DNA of 64,000 nucleotides from Chrysophaeum taylorii (lineage: Eukaryota > Sar > Pelagophyceae > Pelagomonadales > Pelagomonadaceae): assembly GCA_029834535.1 (NCBI GenBank), contig JAQMWT010000552.1, positions 1 through 64,000 on the forward strand. Direction: 5' to 3'. The first letter of the stretch is position 1. Each line of letters starts with the position of its first letter. The notes below the pieces were generated by a model. That model saw nothing but the letters and a program-made list of their open reading frames with translations. It was not told the DNA's origin and ran no database searches. Below are positions 10,253-20,420 of the stretch, one piece after another. The position numbers and the translations under genes were made by a program.

Positions 10253-10498
10253 TTTTCTTTCGAGACCGTCACCATCATCACGCGGTGACAGCTCCTGAAG
10301 AAGCCCCACCATATAGATGCACGCGCTTCTCCAAAGATGTGAAGCGCGCGAAGGGCGGCACGTGCCCCCTCGTCAAGTTACATCATTCTCCCTTTTCTTC
10401 TTGTACCGAGGTATCATAGCAACGAGTGAAGAACCGCCGACGACTCATCAGATATTTTCGATGAAGAGGAGATTCGTCATTCGCGAACAACCTTACCC

Positions 10499-12733
10499 TT
10501 AGGCAGCGTCCCAGGCAGAGCGGTTGATTGTCGGGACTCGGACAGCGTGCTTAGACGCGAGTCCCATGGTTGCCTTGAGGGAAATAGAAGGCATCTTCTG
10601 GAGTTGGGCGGCTGGTGCTGCCCGCGCGCGTTGGTTGTTGCAATTATTTTTTTCGTCGGCCAGGAGCTGCCCGCAGGTCCGAAAGGCCGGGGGCGACGCG
10701 TTCTCTTGGGGCTGCGGCAAGGGGGGCTCGTAGTCTTCCTCGACCGGGGGACCGCCCGGGATGCGAGTTCGGTTGACGCGGTGGTATTCGAGGAGCGCTT
10801 GGAACTTGGGCGGGAGCCAGAGGTCGGTGCGAGCGCGGGTGACGGCGACGTGCCTGAGGGCGGCGGCGATCAATCAATCAATCACAAATAGACCGACACC
10901 AAAAAAAAAACCTGACCAGAGGTGGATTTCTTCGCGCGGGATAAATTTCACGAGGGCGTTCTTGTCTTGGGCGACGAGGGGCGCGAGGTCGTCGTAGACG
11001 AGGACTCGGTCCCACTCCAACCCCTTGGACTTGTGGACGGTGGTGAACTTGATCTTTTCGGCTCGCGGGTCTTTGGTCGCCTTGTGCGCGGCCGTGCGAA
11101 TGGTGCGCGTGAGACGGGGGAGCCTCGTTCGCCAGGTTAAGACGGTCCGAACCGCGTCCTTGACGACGGGTTCTACGGACGCGCCGACGGGCTCGTCGTT
11201 GTTGTTGTTTTTGTTGGCGTCGTCGTCTTCGGCGTGGACGACGGCGTCGGCGAGGTCGGAGAAAGTTTTGAAAGCGTCGAAGCGCGGAGGTTTGCGGGTT
11301 CCTTGGAAGAAGGCGTAGGCGTCGTCGAGGGCGTCGAGGAGCGCGCCAAATCCACCACCACCACCACCGTTTTTTTCGGCGATACCGGCGAGGTCGAAGA
11401 AGAAGGAAACGGGGTTGGCGTCTCGCGTCGTCGCGTCGTCGGTCGGACTCACGCCGAGGACTCTCGCAGCGGCGTGGAGGATGCCCTTGTTGGAGCGGCA
11501 CACTATCGATAGGGGAGGCGTCGTCGGGAAATTCGTCTCGTCCCACGAATGGACCTCGCTCGCCGCGGTGGCCGCGCCGACGATTGGCTCGTACTGGAAG
11601 GAGGCGTCGTACCAGCGTTTGGAGAAGAGCGTGACGTTCGCGACTTGGGCGATCGCGTCGGCGAAGCGGTAAGAAGTGGTGAGTCTGAACTCGGCGCGCG
11701 CCGTGCCCGAGAGCGTCGTATCCTCGAGAGCCTTCTCTGAAGCTCCGCGGAACTGATAAATCGACTGCGCGGGGTCGCCGACCTGCCAGACGTTCGAGGG
11801 GCCGCGGCGGCGCTGGATCTCGAGGAGGGCCAGAGAGCAGTCGTCCAAGTCTTGGGCCTCGTCGACAAATATGGCGTGCGGCGCCATCTCTCCGTAGCCC
11901 CACCCGAGCTCGTGGGAGGGGTTGTCCCGGAGCCTCGTCAGCGCGACCTTGGCCATGACCTCCTGCGTGCACGGGAGGGCATCGTCGGTGGGCGTCGACG
12001 ACGCGAGCCACAGAACCCTCGCAAACGGCAGAACACTGGCCTTGGTTCGCGGCACGCCCGTACCGGCGAAACGGGCGATCTCTTCGTCCTCGCGCGACGC
12101 GCCCCACGGCACCGTATCCTCTCCGAACTCGCGGTCGGCCGATCGACAAAACCGCCCGACCGTCTGCCACGCGAGTGTCGCAAGCTCTCGTCTTTCGGCG
12201 TCAAGCGAAGTCCTCTTCCTACTGAGCGCCGCCCGGCGTTCCGCCATCCCCCGGAGCGCGCCGCTCGTTCGCTCGTCGACGATCGCCGCGAGATCTTCGG
12301 CGGTTTGCGCGAGGCGGGGCGGGCACTCGATCTCTGTCGTGCGTCGCACGTACGCGAGCAGCGCCGAGTGGAGCGTGCGGACGTCGACGCCCGCGCGGTC
12401 CGATCGCCTCGGGAACTTCTTAGCGGCGTCGTCGGCCGCGCTCCGGTTGAAGCACCAGTACGAGATCCGGAGCCACGCACACTCCGTCATGAGGTTTTCG
12501 GCGAGGGCGCGCAACGTCAGGGTCTTGCCGGTGCCGGCGTGGGCGATCACCCGAACCCTGACCCCGCGCGCTCTTTCGGCCCAGCTCTTGGGCCGCCACA
12601 CCGCGACCGCCTTTTGCTCGGCGTTGAGCGGGCCTACTATCTCCTCTCGGGGCGAAGACTTGTTGTTGTTGTTGTTGTTGTCAGAAGAAGAAGAAGATAT
12701 CGTCTTCTTCGAGCGCTTCGACGCGGGCTCCAT
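10499..12733 (-). CDS. UvrD/FBH1-like superfamily 1 DNA helicase, one intron
   Basis: A 723-residue 3'-5' helicase of the UvrD/Rep/FBH1 type. Near the N-terminus is a nuclear-signal-like PASKRSKK. Motifs in order: Walker A AHAGTGKT, motif II FVDEAQD, motif III/IV VWQVGDPAQSIYQFRGA, motif V TTVHKSKGLEWD and motif VI HVAVTRAR. An intron at 10854-10916 (63 bases, TG|GTCAGG to CTCAG|G) is needed to join motif V's exon to motif VI's exon (EEIHLW-HVAVTRAR). The ATG at 12733 is preferred over an in-frame non-ATG extension. The KSIA-like Asn-Arg-Ser region after Walker A (WCFNRSAADDAAKKFP) resembles F-box helicase FBH1, but no F-box is seen. The likely role is in recombination control or DNA repair. 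Confidence 0.87.
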
Positions 12734-12887
12734 CGACAGAATTAATTCCAACGGGCGGGCCGGCCTTTTAATAATACTAACCCTCACGACGTTCAACCGT
12801 CCCTTATACTTACCCTACTTGCACTTGAACAGCTGGTGGACCAGGGACGGTCCGCGGCAAGCAGGCGAGAAGTGTCTGCCGCGAAGA
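12734..12887. promoter_or_regulatory. Shared divergent promoter, 154 bases
   Basis: The helicase start codon (reverse, 12733) and the thioredoxin start codon (forward, 12888) are only 154 bases apart, so both promoters and both leaders must lie here. No TATA box or named motif is obvious. Confidence 0.5.
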
Positions 12888-13514
12888 ATGGTCAACCTCC
12901 GACGATGGAGCGTGGTGGCAGTCGGAGTGGCCTGGGGCATGTCGTTCGGCGGTCCGGGGCGCACGCCGCGGACGGGACGGGTGCGGCAGGCCGCGACGGC
13001 GACGGCCGTGCCTGCGTCGAGCGCCGTCGTAGCTGTTCAGAGCGACGCCGACTTCCTCGCGGCGATGGAGGCGTCCAACGAGGCGCTCGTGGTGGTCAAG
13101 TACTACGCGAGTTGGTGTCGCGCGTGCAAGACGATCGAGCCCCGCTTTAAGCGCTTGGCGGTCGAGTTCCACGACGTCGCCGGGTTTTACGAGGTCGAAT
13201 TTTCGGCGAACAAGGATCTCTGCCGACGACTCGGCATCAAAAAGCTCCCCTGCGTCCAGTTCTACCGCGGCGCTGAAGGGTGCCTCGACACCGTCATGGC
13301 CGGGCCCTCCAAGTTCGCCGACGTCCGCGCCAAGTGCGAGACGCTCCTCGGGATCCACCCGGACCCTGACATCGAGGTCCCCGAGTTCACCGACGTCTCC
13401 GCCCACTACGACGACCCGCTTCTCCCCGAGGCGACGACCAAGACCGCCAACGGCCTGACCGCCAACGGCCAGACCCTCAACGGCCAGACCCTCAACGGCC
13501 AGACCCTCCTCTAA
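12888..13514 (+). CDS. Thioredoxin-domain protein, WCRAC active site, probably organellar
   Basis: A 208-residue protein. Residues 1-20 are hydrophobic with AWGMSFGGP, compatible with a signal plus plastid-transit leader. The thioredoxin fold follows: ALVVVKYYASWCRACKTIEP with redox cysteines in WCRAC, KRLAVEF, and the cis-Pro region IKKLPCVQFYRG. WCRAC in place of WCGPC is found in atypical plastid thioredoxins. The C-terminus has an unusual tandem pentapeptide, NGLTA followed by three NGQTL copies encoded by a 15-base repeat. It is the first gene of a forward trio with spacers of 85 and 69 bases. The open frame extends far upstream but is antisense to the helicase, so the ATG at 12888 is chosen. 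Confidence 0.85.
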   Translation: MVNLRRWSVVAVGVAWGMSFGGPGRTPRTGRVRQAATATAVPASSAVVAVQSDADFLAAMEASNEALVVVKYYASWCRACKTIEPRFKRLAVEFHDVAGFYEVEFSANKDLCRRLGIKKLPCVQFYRGAEGCLDTVMAGPSKFADVRAKCETLLGIHPDPDIEVPEFTDVSAHYDDPLLPEATTKTANGLTANGQTLNGQTLNGQTLL

Positions 13515-13599
13515 AACAAACACACAACTTTGTTCTTGTCCCATAATAATAACCCTACCAAGCGCTCCTCCCCCTTCACAAACAAACCCTTAAGGCCTT

Positions 13600-13656
13600 A
13601 TGATGCCGCGCCTGGTCGTCTTTTTAGTCGTCGTTATGGTGCGTGGGTTCGTCGTG

Positions 13657-13687
<31 letters not shown>

Positions 13688-14640
13688 CGAAAGGGTTGTT
13701 GCGTCTGCACTTGTGCCGCCGCCTCGAGTACCCCGTGTTCGACCCGCTCGACGACAAGCTGTCGTTCCCGATTCCGTTCGACGATGGGACAACAACGTCC
13801 TACAGATTCACGCGGCCGATGCACATCCGGCTGATCGAGGCTGTCCTAGCTTCTGATGACAAGTGCTTTTTCCACAAAGTCGCGGGGGACGTGGGGTGCG
13901 TGGCGCGCGTCGTGAGCGTCGTCGAGGAGGCGGGAGAGGAGAGGGTTTGGGTCGTGGGGACGACGTGCGTCGGGCGCGGGCGTATCGATACGACCGTTGC
14001 GACCGTGCCGTTCGCGCGGGCGAACATCGCGCCGATCTTTGATGTCGACGACCCGCGGGCCGACGAGTGTCAGCGCGAAGCCTTTCGCGTTTTCCGGAGC
14101 GTCGCGCGGTTGTCGTCGAAGCTCGAGGCTCGCGGTCCGTTCGCCGAGGCCGCCGAAGAACAGCTCGCGCGTCTCGACGCCGACCTCGTTCGCCTCGAGG
14201 AGGATGCGATCGATCGCACCCCCGTCGACCGACGCGAACGCGCGGGATTTTTTTTGCTCGCGCGCGCAAACTTGGACCGGGAGATGGCCGCCCGCGCGCT
14301 CGCGACCGACGACGCCGCGCTCCGCTTCGAGCTCGTCTTGAGCTTCCTGACCCCCCTCGAATCCGAATTCGCGGCCAAGGTCGCCCTCGACGCCCTCCAG
14401 GGCGAGACCCCCCCGGCCCTCCAGCTCCGCAAGGGCAATCGCGTCTCCTTCTGGTGGACCCAGGAGGACGGCTGGTTCGAGGGGACGGTCGTCGGCGTCC
14501 GCGAGCCGCGCGAGGGGTGGTACCGCCTCCGCTGGGATGTCGACAACTCCGAGAGCCACGTCCAGATGGACTTCGAAAACAGGGGCCGCTGGCGCCTCAT
14601 CGACACCCCCTCCTCCGTCGTGCCCCCCGACGATCGATGA
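13600..14640 (+). CDS. LON substrate-binding-domain protein with SH3/Tudor-like tail
   Basis: A 346-residue protein. The leader LVVFLVVVMVRGFVVPRA is a signal-type hydrophobic segment followed by RGFVVP, resembling the Phe-containing cleavage motif of secondary-plastid precursors. The body starts with LEYPVFDP..LSFPIPFD..RFTRPMHIRLIEAVLASD, like the N-terminal LON domain (usually FPL...LPLHIFEPRYR), and has a strand rich in VGTTCVGRGRI. No AAA or protease module follows, so this is a stand-alone LON-domain protein. The last 70 residues (LRKGNRVSFWWTQEDGWFEG, then WYRLRWDVD) look like an SH3/Tudor-like barrel. It might be a plastid protein-quality factor; that is inference. Confidence 0.6.
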
Positions 14641-14709
14641 GGGATCAGGTTGTCTCTACAAAGTGGCTGACCCTAATTTATTTTGGGTGACCTCATCATC
14701 GTCATCATC

Positions 14710-16128
14710 ATGCTGGAGGGCGAGGAGGAGTCGGTCGTCGAGGTCCCGGCACCCCCCCCCCGCCGCGACTGGGTGAGCACGATGCGGTCGATGAAGCTCG
14801 CGTTGGTCCTGCCGGGTGTCCTCGCCGGACTCACAAACACCGACGTCGCCGCCGTCGTGACCTTCACGCAGAGCGGGTCGACCTTCGCGCTCGCGTCGCT
14901 AAAATTCCAACTCCTGTGCATCCCCGTCATGTTCACCTTTCAGGAGTTCGGGGCCCGCCTCGGGACCAAGGGCCGCGGCCTCCTCGTAATGACGAGAGAC
15001 GAGCTCGGCCCGACGACGACAAACTTCGTCTTCTCGATCTTGCTCGTCCTCTGTGCCGCGACCCTCTTTTGCGAAGCCGCGGGGGTCGCCGCAATCGCCG
15101 AGCTCTGGCAGGCCCCAAAGGCCTTCGCCGTCTTTGTCTACTCGGTCGTCCTCTTGTACACGCTGACGTTCCGCTCGACCGTCGCCGAGTACCTTTGCCT
15201 CGGCCTCGCGGCACTCTTGACCTTCTTTGTTGTTCTCGCCGGCATGGCCGCCCGCGAACGCAGCCCGGGCTGGAACCTCAGCAGCCTCAACCTCGCCAAC
15301 TCGGAGTACGACGTCCTCGTCGTGTCCGCGACGATCGGCAGCGCGCTCACGCCCTTCCTCTTATTCTACCAGTGCGCGGCCGCCGTCGACGGTCGCGTTT
15401 CGAAACGCGACCTCGGACCCCTCCGCATCAATATTATGATCGGCATCCTGCTTTCGGTCGCCTGTTCCGTTGGCATTACCTTGAGTGCTGCGTTCGAGTT
15501 TTGGAACGTCGACGACGCTCCGAGCATACGAACGATCCAGGACTGCGGCGACGCCTTCTCCCGGGCCCTCGGGGCCTCGGGCACGATCATCTTTTCCCTC
15601 GGCCTCGTCGGGGCGGCGATGACTTCCAGCTTCACGACCCTCTCCACCATCAAGCTGGCCTGGGCAGAGGTATGTGGCCCCCCTCAAAAAGCCGAAAAAC
15701 AACAACAACAACAACCCGCTCTCCTCGCCCAAACCCCCGAAGAAGAGAATCCCCTCCTCCGCACCGAACCCGTTGCTGCTGCCAAGGCGACCGCCCTCCC
15801 AAGCACGACGACGATGACCAAACGGTTCTTCCCGCGCGTCGACCCAGCTATGCGCCTCTGCGTCGCAGCCCTCGCCGTCTGCGACCTCACAGTTCTCGCG
15901 ACGACCAAGAACCAGCAGATCAAACTCGAGGTCCAAGCCCAGAACCTCGACTGCGTTCTCATCCCGCCCGCGCTCTACCTTGCCATCAAGATCGCGCGCC
16001 GCACCCTCGATAAGGACGAGTACCCGGAATCCGAGCGCCGCGCCCACGTCATCGGCTCGATTCTCCTCTCCATTTGTGCCCTCCTCCCACTCCTCTTGGC
16101 CATCCTCATCAAGGTTGGCGTCGCGTAG
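14710..16128 (+). CDS. Nramp-related metal-ion transporter (NRMT-like variant)
   Basis: A 472-residue polytopic membrane protein with about 11 hydrophobic helices. The first helix region LPGVLAGLTNTDVAAVVTF then EFGARLGTKGRGL matches the Nramp layout ending in ARLG..TGKGL. The canonical Asp-Pro-Gly-Asn of helix 1 is replaced by TDVA, and the helix-6 Met-Pro-His is replaced by LTPFLLFYQ. A Thr-Pro at this place and a non-DPGN first helix recall bacterial Nramp-related magnesium transporters, so substrate preference may differ from Mn/Fe. A Gln-rich cytoplasmic loop follows helix 8. The start is the ATG at 14710, 69 bases after the LON gene. The cellular membrane is unknown. Confidence 0.75.
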   Translation: MLEGEEESVVEVPAPPPRRDWVSTMRSMKLALVLPGVLAGLTNTDVAAVVTFTQSGSTFALASLKFQLLCIPVMFTFQEFGARLGTKGRGLLVMTRDELGPTTTNFVFSILLVLCAATLFCEAAGVAAIAELWQAPKAFAVFVYSVVLLYTLTFRSTVAEYLCLGLAALLTFFVVLAGMAARERSPGWNLSSLNLANSEYDVLVVSATIGSALTPFLLFYQCAAAVDGRVSKRDLGPLRINIMIGILLSVACSVGITLSAAFEFWNVDDAPSIRTIQDCGDAFSRALGASGTIIFSLGLVGAAMTSSFTTLSTIKLAWAEVCGPPQKAEKQQQQQPALLAQTPEEENPLLRTEPVAAAKATALPSTTTMTKRFFPRVDPAMRLCVAALAVCDLTVLATTKNQQIKLEVQAQNLDCVLIPPALYLAIKIARRTLDKDEYPESERRAHVIGSILLSICALLPLLLAILIKVGVA

Positions 16129-16621
16129 CCTAATTTTTAGCCAAAGAGTTGTTGTAGTGACGATTGTGCTTGTGCATCTTGCGCTATACTTCGAAGGAAG
16201 TGTGCCCGCCGCATTCAATAAAACGACAGTTGGCAAAGCCTCCTTCCTTCCTTCCTTCCTTCCTTCCTTTTTGTTGTTGATTTTTTTTCAATCCTAAAAA
16301 GAGATCTTGTATGATGGCATTTGATTTCAGTGTTTGGCAACAGGGTGGCCTGCGAAAAAATCATGCAACGCCCCCGCGGATGGGATCGGATCGGATCGGA
16401 TCGGGCCTCCCTCCGCTCTTTGGTTGGTTGGGTGGTTGTTTGGTGGGTTGTTGAGATTATTACGAGGTCCGTGCACAACAAAAAGTTTACTTCATTTCAT
16501 GAAATTATGTTCTTTCCTTCAAAGCAAGAAAGGAAATTATGCCAGCGCTGAAGTTCAATATTCTGTGGTCTGGGCGCGTTCCCGAACAATTTTGTGAAAA
16601 GCCTTGAAGAAGGAAGAAGCC
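16129..16621. other. Intergenic spacer with microsatellites
   Basis: No supported gene. AATAAA at 16217-16222 could be the polyadenylation signal of the Nramp-related gene. A (CCTT)n tract follows at 16241-16269, then (GGATC)n at about 16382-16403 and GGTT-rich DNA to 16455. Confidence 0.6.
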
Positions 16622-18899
16622 ATGGAAAGGAAGGACGAGGAGGAGTACGACTACGCCGCCGAGGAGGCCGGCGCGGGGTGCGGGGTCTGTTTGGTAGAAC
16701 CTTCGTTCGACGGGCTGATCGGGACGAAGCAATACGATTACGGATACCTGTGCCTGCCGTCGATGCCATGGGCCAAGGGTGGCGTCGAGCCGCCAATGTT
16801 TCTGGGCAAAGACGAAAAGCTGCCGTTGTTGCTGTCGCTCGTGATGGGCCTCCAACACGCGCTCGCGATGGTGAGCGGGATCGCCGTTGGCGGCGGATTG
16901 CTCATCGCCGGCGACACGTGCTTCGCGTGGCAACTCGATTCGGAGATGTGCGACGCGCGCGACTACCTGGTCTCGGCTGCCTGGATCACGAGCGGTCTCC
17001 TGACGGCGGTCCAGGTGCTGCGCGCGAAAATTCTGGGGACGAGTTTCTACCTTGGCACGGGCCTCATCAGCGTGATGGGAACGTCGTTCACTTTTTTGCC
17101 GATCGCGCGAGACATGGTCGTCAGCGAGATCTTGGACGCGCAGAACGAGGGCAAATGCAACAGCGAGGGCGACTGCGTCGGGTTCGGGCGTCGCGGGTAC
17201 GGCAAGTTCCTCGGGACGGCGATGGTCGCCGGCCTCTTCGAGATTTGTCTCGCACTCGTACCGCCTAAACTACGCGAGAAATTTTTTCCGAGCGTCGTCA
17301 CGGGCGTGGCGGTCATGCTCATCGGCGGCGCGTTGATCTCGACGGGCATCAAGTACATTGGGGGTGGGGTGTTTTGTGCGGAGAACGACCTCTCGCGCTC
17401 CGTAAGCTTCGGCGGGCCGCAGATGTGCACCGAAAACGGCAACGTCGTGTTGCCGTTCGGCGCTCCAGAGTACGTCGGTCTCGGTTTCAGCGTCATCGCG
17501 ATGAGCGTTTTCTTGCAATTTTTCGGGAGCCCGTTTTTGAAGTCGACCTTCCTCTTTTGGGGTCTGATGTTTGGCGTATTCGTCGCCGGCGTGACAACCT
17601 ATGAAGCCAAGGAGGGCGATTACACGCTCCGGGACGGCAACGAGGTCCCCGCCAAAGTCGGCCGCCAGTACAAGTATTTCAACGACCAGCGGATCAAAGA
17701 CGCCAACTACGTGAGTTTTTTTTTTTGTACCTGGTCGTCGTTTCTGTAGTACGTCGCGCAGTTCATATTCTTATGGGATACGACGTTCCCGATCCGCTTC
17801 GCTCCTGAATACTTTCTCCCGATACTCATCGGATACTTCGTCTCGTCGGCCGAAACGATCGGCGACATCACAATGTCGTGCGTCGCCTCGCGCATCCCGG
17901 CATCCGGCAAAAATCTCGAGCAAAGGATTCAGGGGGGACTCCTGGCTGATGGTCTCAACTCGATCCTCGCGTGTCTCTTCACGAGCCCGCCGAACACGAC
18001 CTTCTCCGAGAACAACGGCATCATCGCTCTCACGGCCTGCGCCTCGCGATCCGCCGGCTTCTCGTGCGCATTCTGGCTTATCCTTTTTGGGATCATTGGC
18101 AAGCTCGGCGCCGCCTTCAATTCGATTCCAATCTGCGTTGTCGGCGGGATCGTCCTCCAGTGCTTTGCGATGGTGAGTCGTCCATATTTATTAACTAATT
18201 AATTAATACCGATCGATCGAACGTGAGGTGCTTTGAATCATGTCCTTTTTATCTCTTCGCCAGGTCTTTGTCTCGGGCGTGACGATCGCGACGAGCAACT
18301 TCACCCGTCGCAACGCGTTCATCCTCATGCTCTCGCTCGGGTTTGGATTGGGCGTCGCGATGGAACCCAATTTGTTCGAAGGCGGGGGCGGCTTCGGCTA
18401 CTACTCTCAAAATCTCAACTTTGTTTATGGATTCTGGCCTCGGTTCAAGACGTGCAAAGAATTTCCGCGCGTCGACGCGACGACCATCATCGAGCCTGCC
18501 TACTGTACCGTCAACAACTTCACGTGGACGTCGGAGGACGAAGAGTTCGCGACCCACTGCGTTGGGCTTGAGGGCCTCTATGTCGACGCCGTAACTGTCA
18601 CCACAAACGACCGCGTCAAGACCTGCGTCGATGACAACGGCGACTGCTGCGTCAAGTACGATAAAGGCAAGAAGTCCAACCGCACGACCGCGATCACCAT
18701 ACTCAAGACGCCGTACTGTCTCGGCTTCGTGACAGCCCTCATCCTGCACTTGCTCCTCCCGGAAGACAAACTCCCGGGTGAAGACGACAAAGATAAAAAG
18801 AACAAACCCGAACCCCAGTTCAAACCGGTCGAAGCGACGGCGGCGATCGGCGCTCTCGACAAGAACGTGGTCGCCCTCATGCCCGACTCATCTACGTGA
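16622..18899 (+). CDS. Nucleobase/ascorbate (xanthine-uric acid) transporter, two introns
   Basis: A 715-residue NAT-family permease in three exons: 16622-17710, 17750-18172 and 18264-18899. The introns are 39 and 91 bases with GTGAGT donors and TAG/CAG acceptors. The N-terminal region LSLVMGLQHALAMVSGIAVGG carries the QH motif of helix 1. Exon 2 gives YFVSSAETIGDITMSC and the family signature SENNGIIALTACASRSAG. The signature is normally Q/E/P-N-x-G-x4-T-R/K; here the last position is Ala. Fungal UapA-type purine permeases are the closest remembered relatives. The C-terminal exon has an extra Cys-containing loop of about 100 residues before the last helix, which may be an extracellular insertion. 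Expected function is H+-coupled purine uptake at the plasma membrane. Confidence 0.87.
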
Positions 18900-19022
18900 T
18901 GTCCTCTTCACTCCTTCCCATAAACAACCACGTGCACATACGCCCTCCGGAAGCGCTCGCACATAATATTTATTGTGCAGGCCTTTTGTCTATAATAAGA
19001 ACAATTTCTCTCTCTTTCCGAA

Positions 19023-19056
19023 GGAGGAGGAGGAGGAGGAGGAGGAGGAGGAGGAG
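19023..19056. repeat. (GGA)n microsatellite
   Basis: About eleven GGA/GAG triplets between the NAT transporter and the oxygenase gene, ending in GAAGAAGAG. Confidence 0.95.
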
Positions 19057-19169
19057 AAGAAGAGCCATCAGTTGTTATTATTTGCAAGCCCCAAGTGGCA
19101 AACCACAACACCGTTGATTGACGTCACTCGCATGTGTGCTTTCTTTCTTTGATCCGAAGAAAATTGAAG

Positions 19170-20135
19170 ATGGGCTCGGAGCATAATAATCATAATTGCT
19201 CTTCTGATGGTGGTGTGCCGACGATCGACTTTGGTCGATTTCGCAACGAGAAAAAGAGAACCGCGTCGGCAATAGTTGGTGCGTTGAAGAGCATCGGGTT
19301 CGTCACATTGGTGAATCACTCGGTTGCGCCGGAAGTGACGGATCGCGCGTTTGTGTTCGCACGAGAGTTCTTTTCTCTCAGCAGGTCAGCCAAAGAGGAG
19401 TTCGCGTACGAGTCCGCCGCTTCGAATCGAGGTTACATCGCGATGGGCCTCGAGAGGCTCGACGCGGAAACGATGGACCTGAAAGAAACGTTTGACGTCG
19501 GCGACGAGAAGGATCCAGCGTACAGAAACCGTTGGCCGTCTGACGACTTCAGAGACGCAATGCTTGCGTACTTTGAGGCATACGACGAGTTGTACCTGGA
19601 TGTCATGCGCGCCATCGCCATTGGGATGGGCTACGACGAGGAATTTTTCACGTCATCGAACAACGGCAATCATCAGAACTTGCGGTTGCTGCACTATCCC
19701 TCCGTCGACCGCGCGGCCATCGGACGCCAGAAACGTGGGGGCATCCACACCGACTACGGTACGCTCACGCTCTTGTCGCAGGACACGGTTTCCGGCCTCC
19801 GCGCGCTGCGCCTCGACGGTTCGTGGGTCGACGTCGAGCCAATTCCGGGCGGTATCGTCGTCAACGTCGGCGAGATGCTCCAGCGCGTCTCCAACGACAA
19901 ATTCCGCGCAACGCCGCACCAGGTTGTAGATGATTTCGACAATGACGACCCCACCGTCCCCGAACGTTTCTCGATCGCTTTTTTCTGCAACTGGAACAAG
20001 GACCTCGACCTCGACTGCCTCCCGGGATGCAGCTCCGACGAAGATCCGTTTAAGTACGACCCCGTCAACGCCCACGACTACATCACGGGCCGCCTCCAGG
20101 GTACCATCTCCCACGCTTCATCGGCGCGGCAATGA
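19170..20135 (+). CDS. 2-oxoglutarate/Fe(II) dioxygenase, isopenicillin-N-synthase-like
   Basis: A 321-residue protein with both parts of the family: the N-terminal DIOX_N region (VPTIDFGRF, then IGFVTLVNHSVAPEV and AREFFSLS) and the double-stranded beta-helix core. The iron ligands are His and Asp in GGIHTDYGTLTLL and the distal His in FRATPHQVV. The 2-oxoglutarate-binding Arg and Ser are in ERFSIAFF. All key residues are present, so the enzyme should be active. Relatives include flavonoid and gibberellin oxidases and bacterial oxygenases; the substrate cannot be assigned. The ATG at 19170 is chosen over an upstream non-ATG frame. Confidence 0.9.
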   Translation: MGSEHNNHNCSSDGGVPTIDFGRFRNEKKRTASAIVGALKSIGFVTLVNHSVAPEVTDRAFVFAREFFSLSRSAKEEFAYESAASNRGYIAMGLERLDAETMDLKETFDVGDEKDPAYRNRWPSDDFRDAMLAYFEAYDELYLDVMRAIAIGMGYDEEFFTSSNNGNHQNLRLLHYPSVDRAAIGRQKRGGIHTDYGTLTLLSQDTVSGLRALRLDGSWVDVEPIPGGIVVNVGEMLQRVSNDKFRATPHQVVDDFDNDDPTVPERFSIAFFCNWNKDLDLDCLPGCSSDEDPFKYDPVNAHDYITGRLQGTISHASSARQ

Positions 20136-20420
20136 ATGGCCACGCCCAATTTATTTGTGCATAATGTCCTATCTTTGAAAGCCCGATAATTATTTGTCTC
20201 GCTAGAATGTCGCGAGTTTGTTTTCGTCGTCAACACACAACAACATCATCATCATCATCATCATCATCTAGGGGTAAAACACAAGGGGTAAAAGACATGG
20301 AACATCTGCTGCTCGTCGTCGGAGACGGCCGGCGGTTGTCCCAGCGGGATTATTGTTCTTTCTTCAAGAAGGTCGACACGGATGGATGGATGGACAGAAG
20401 TCGCCGTGCTGAGGACGCTC

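Noticed and set aside
11922-12887. Upstream extension of the thioredoxin ORF
   Set aside because: It is antisense to the conserved helicase motifs; the signal-like leader begins at 12888.
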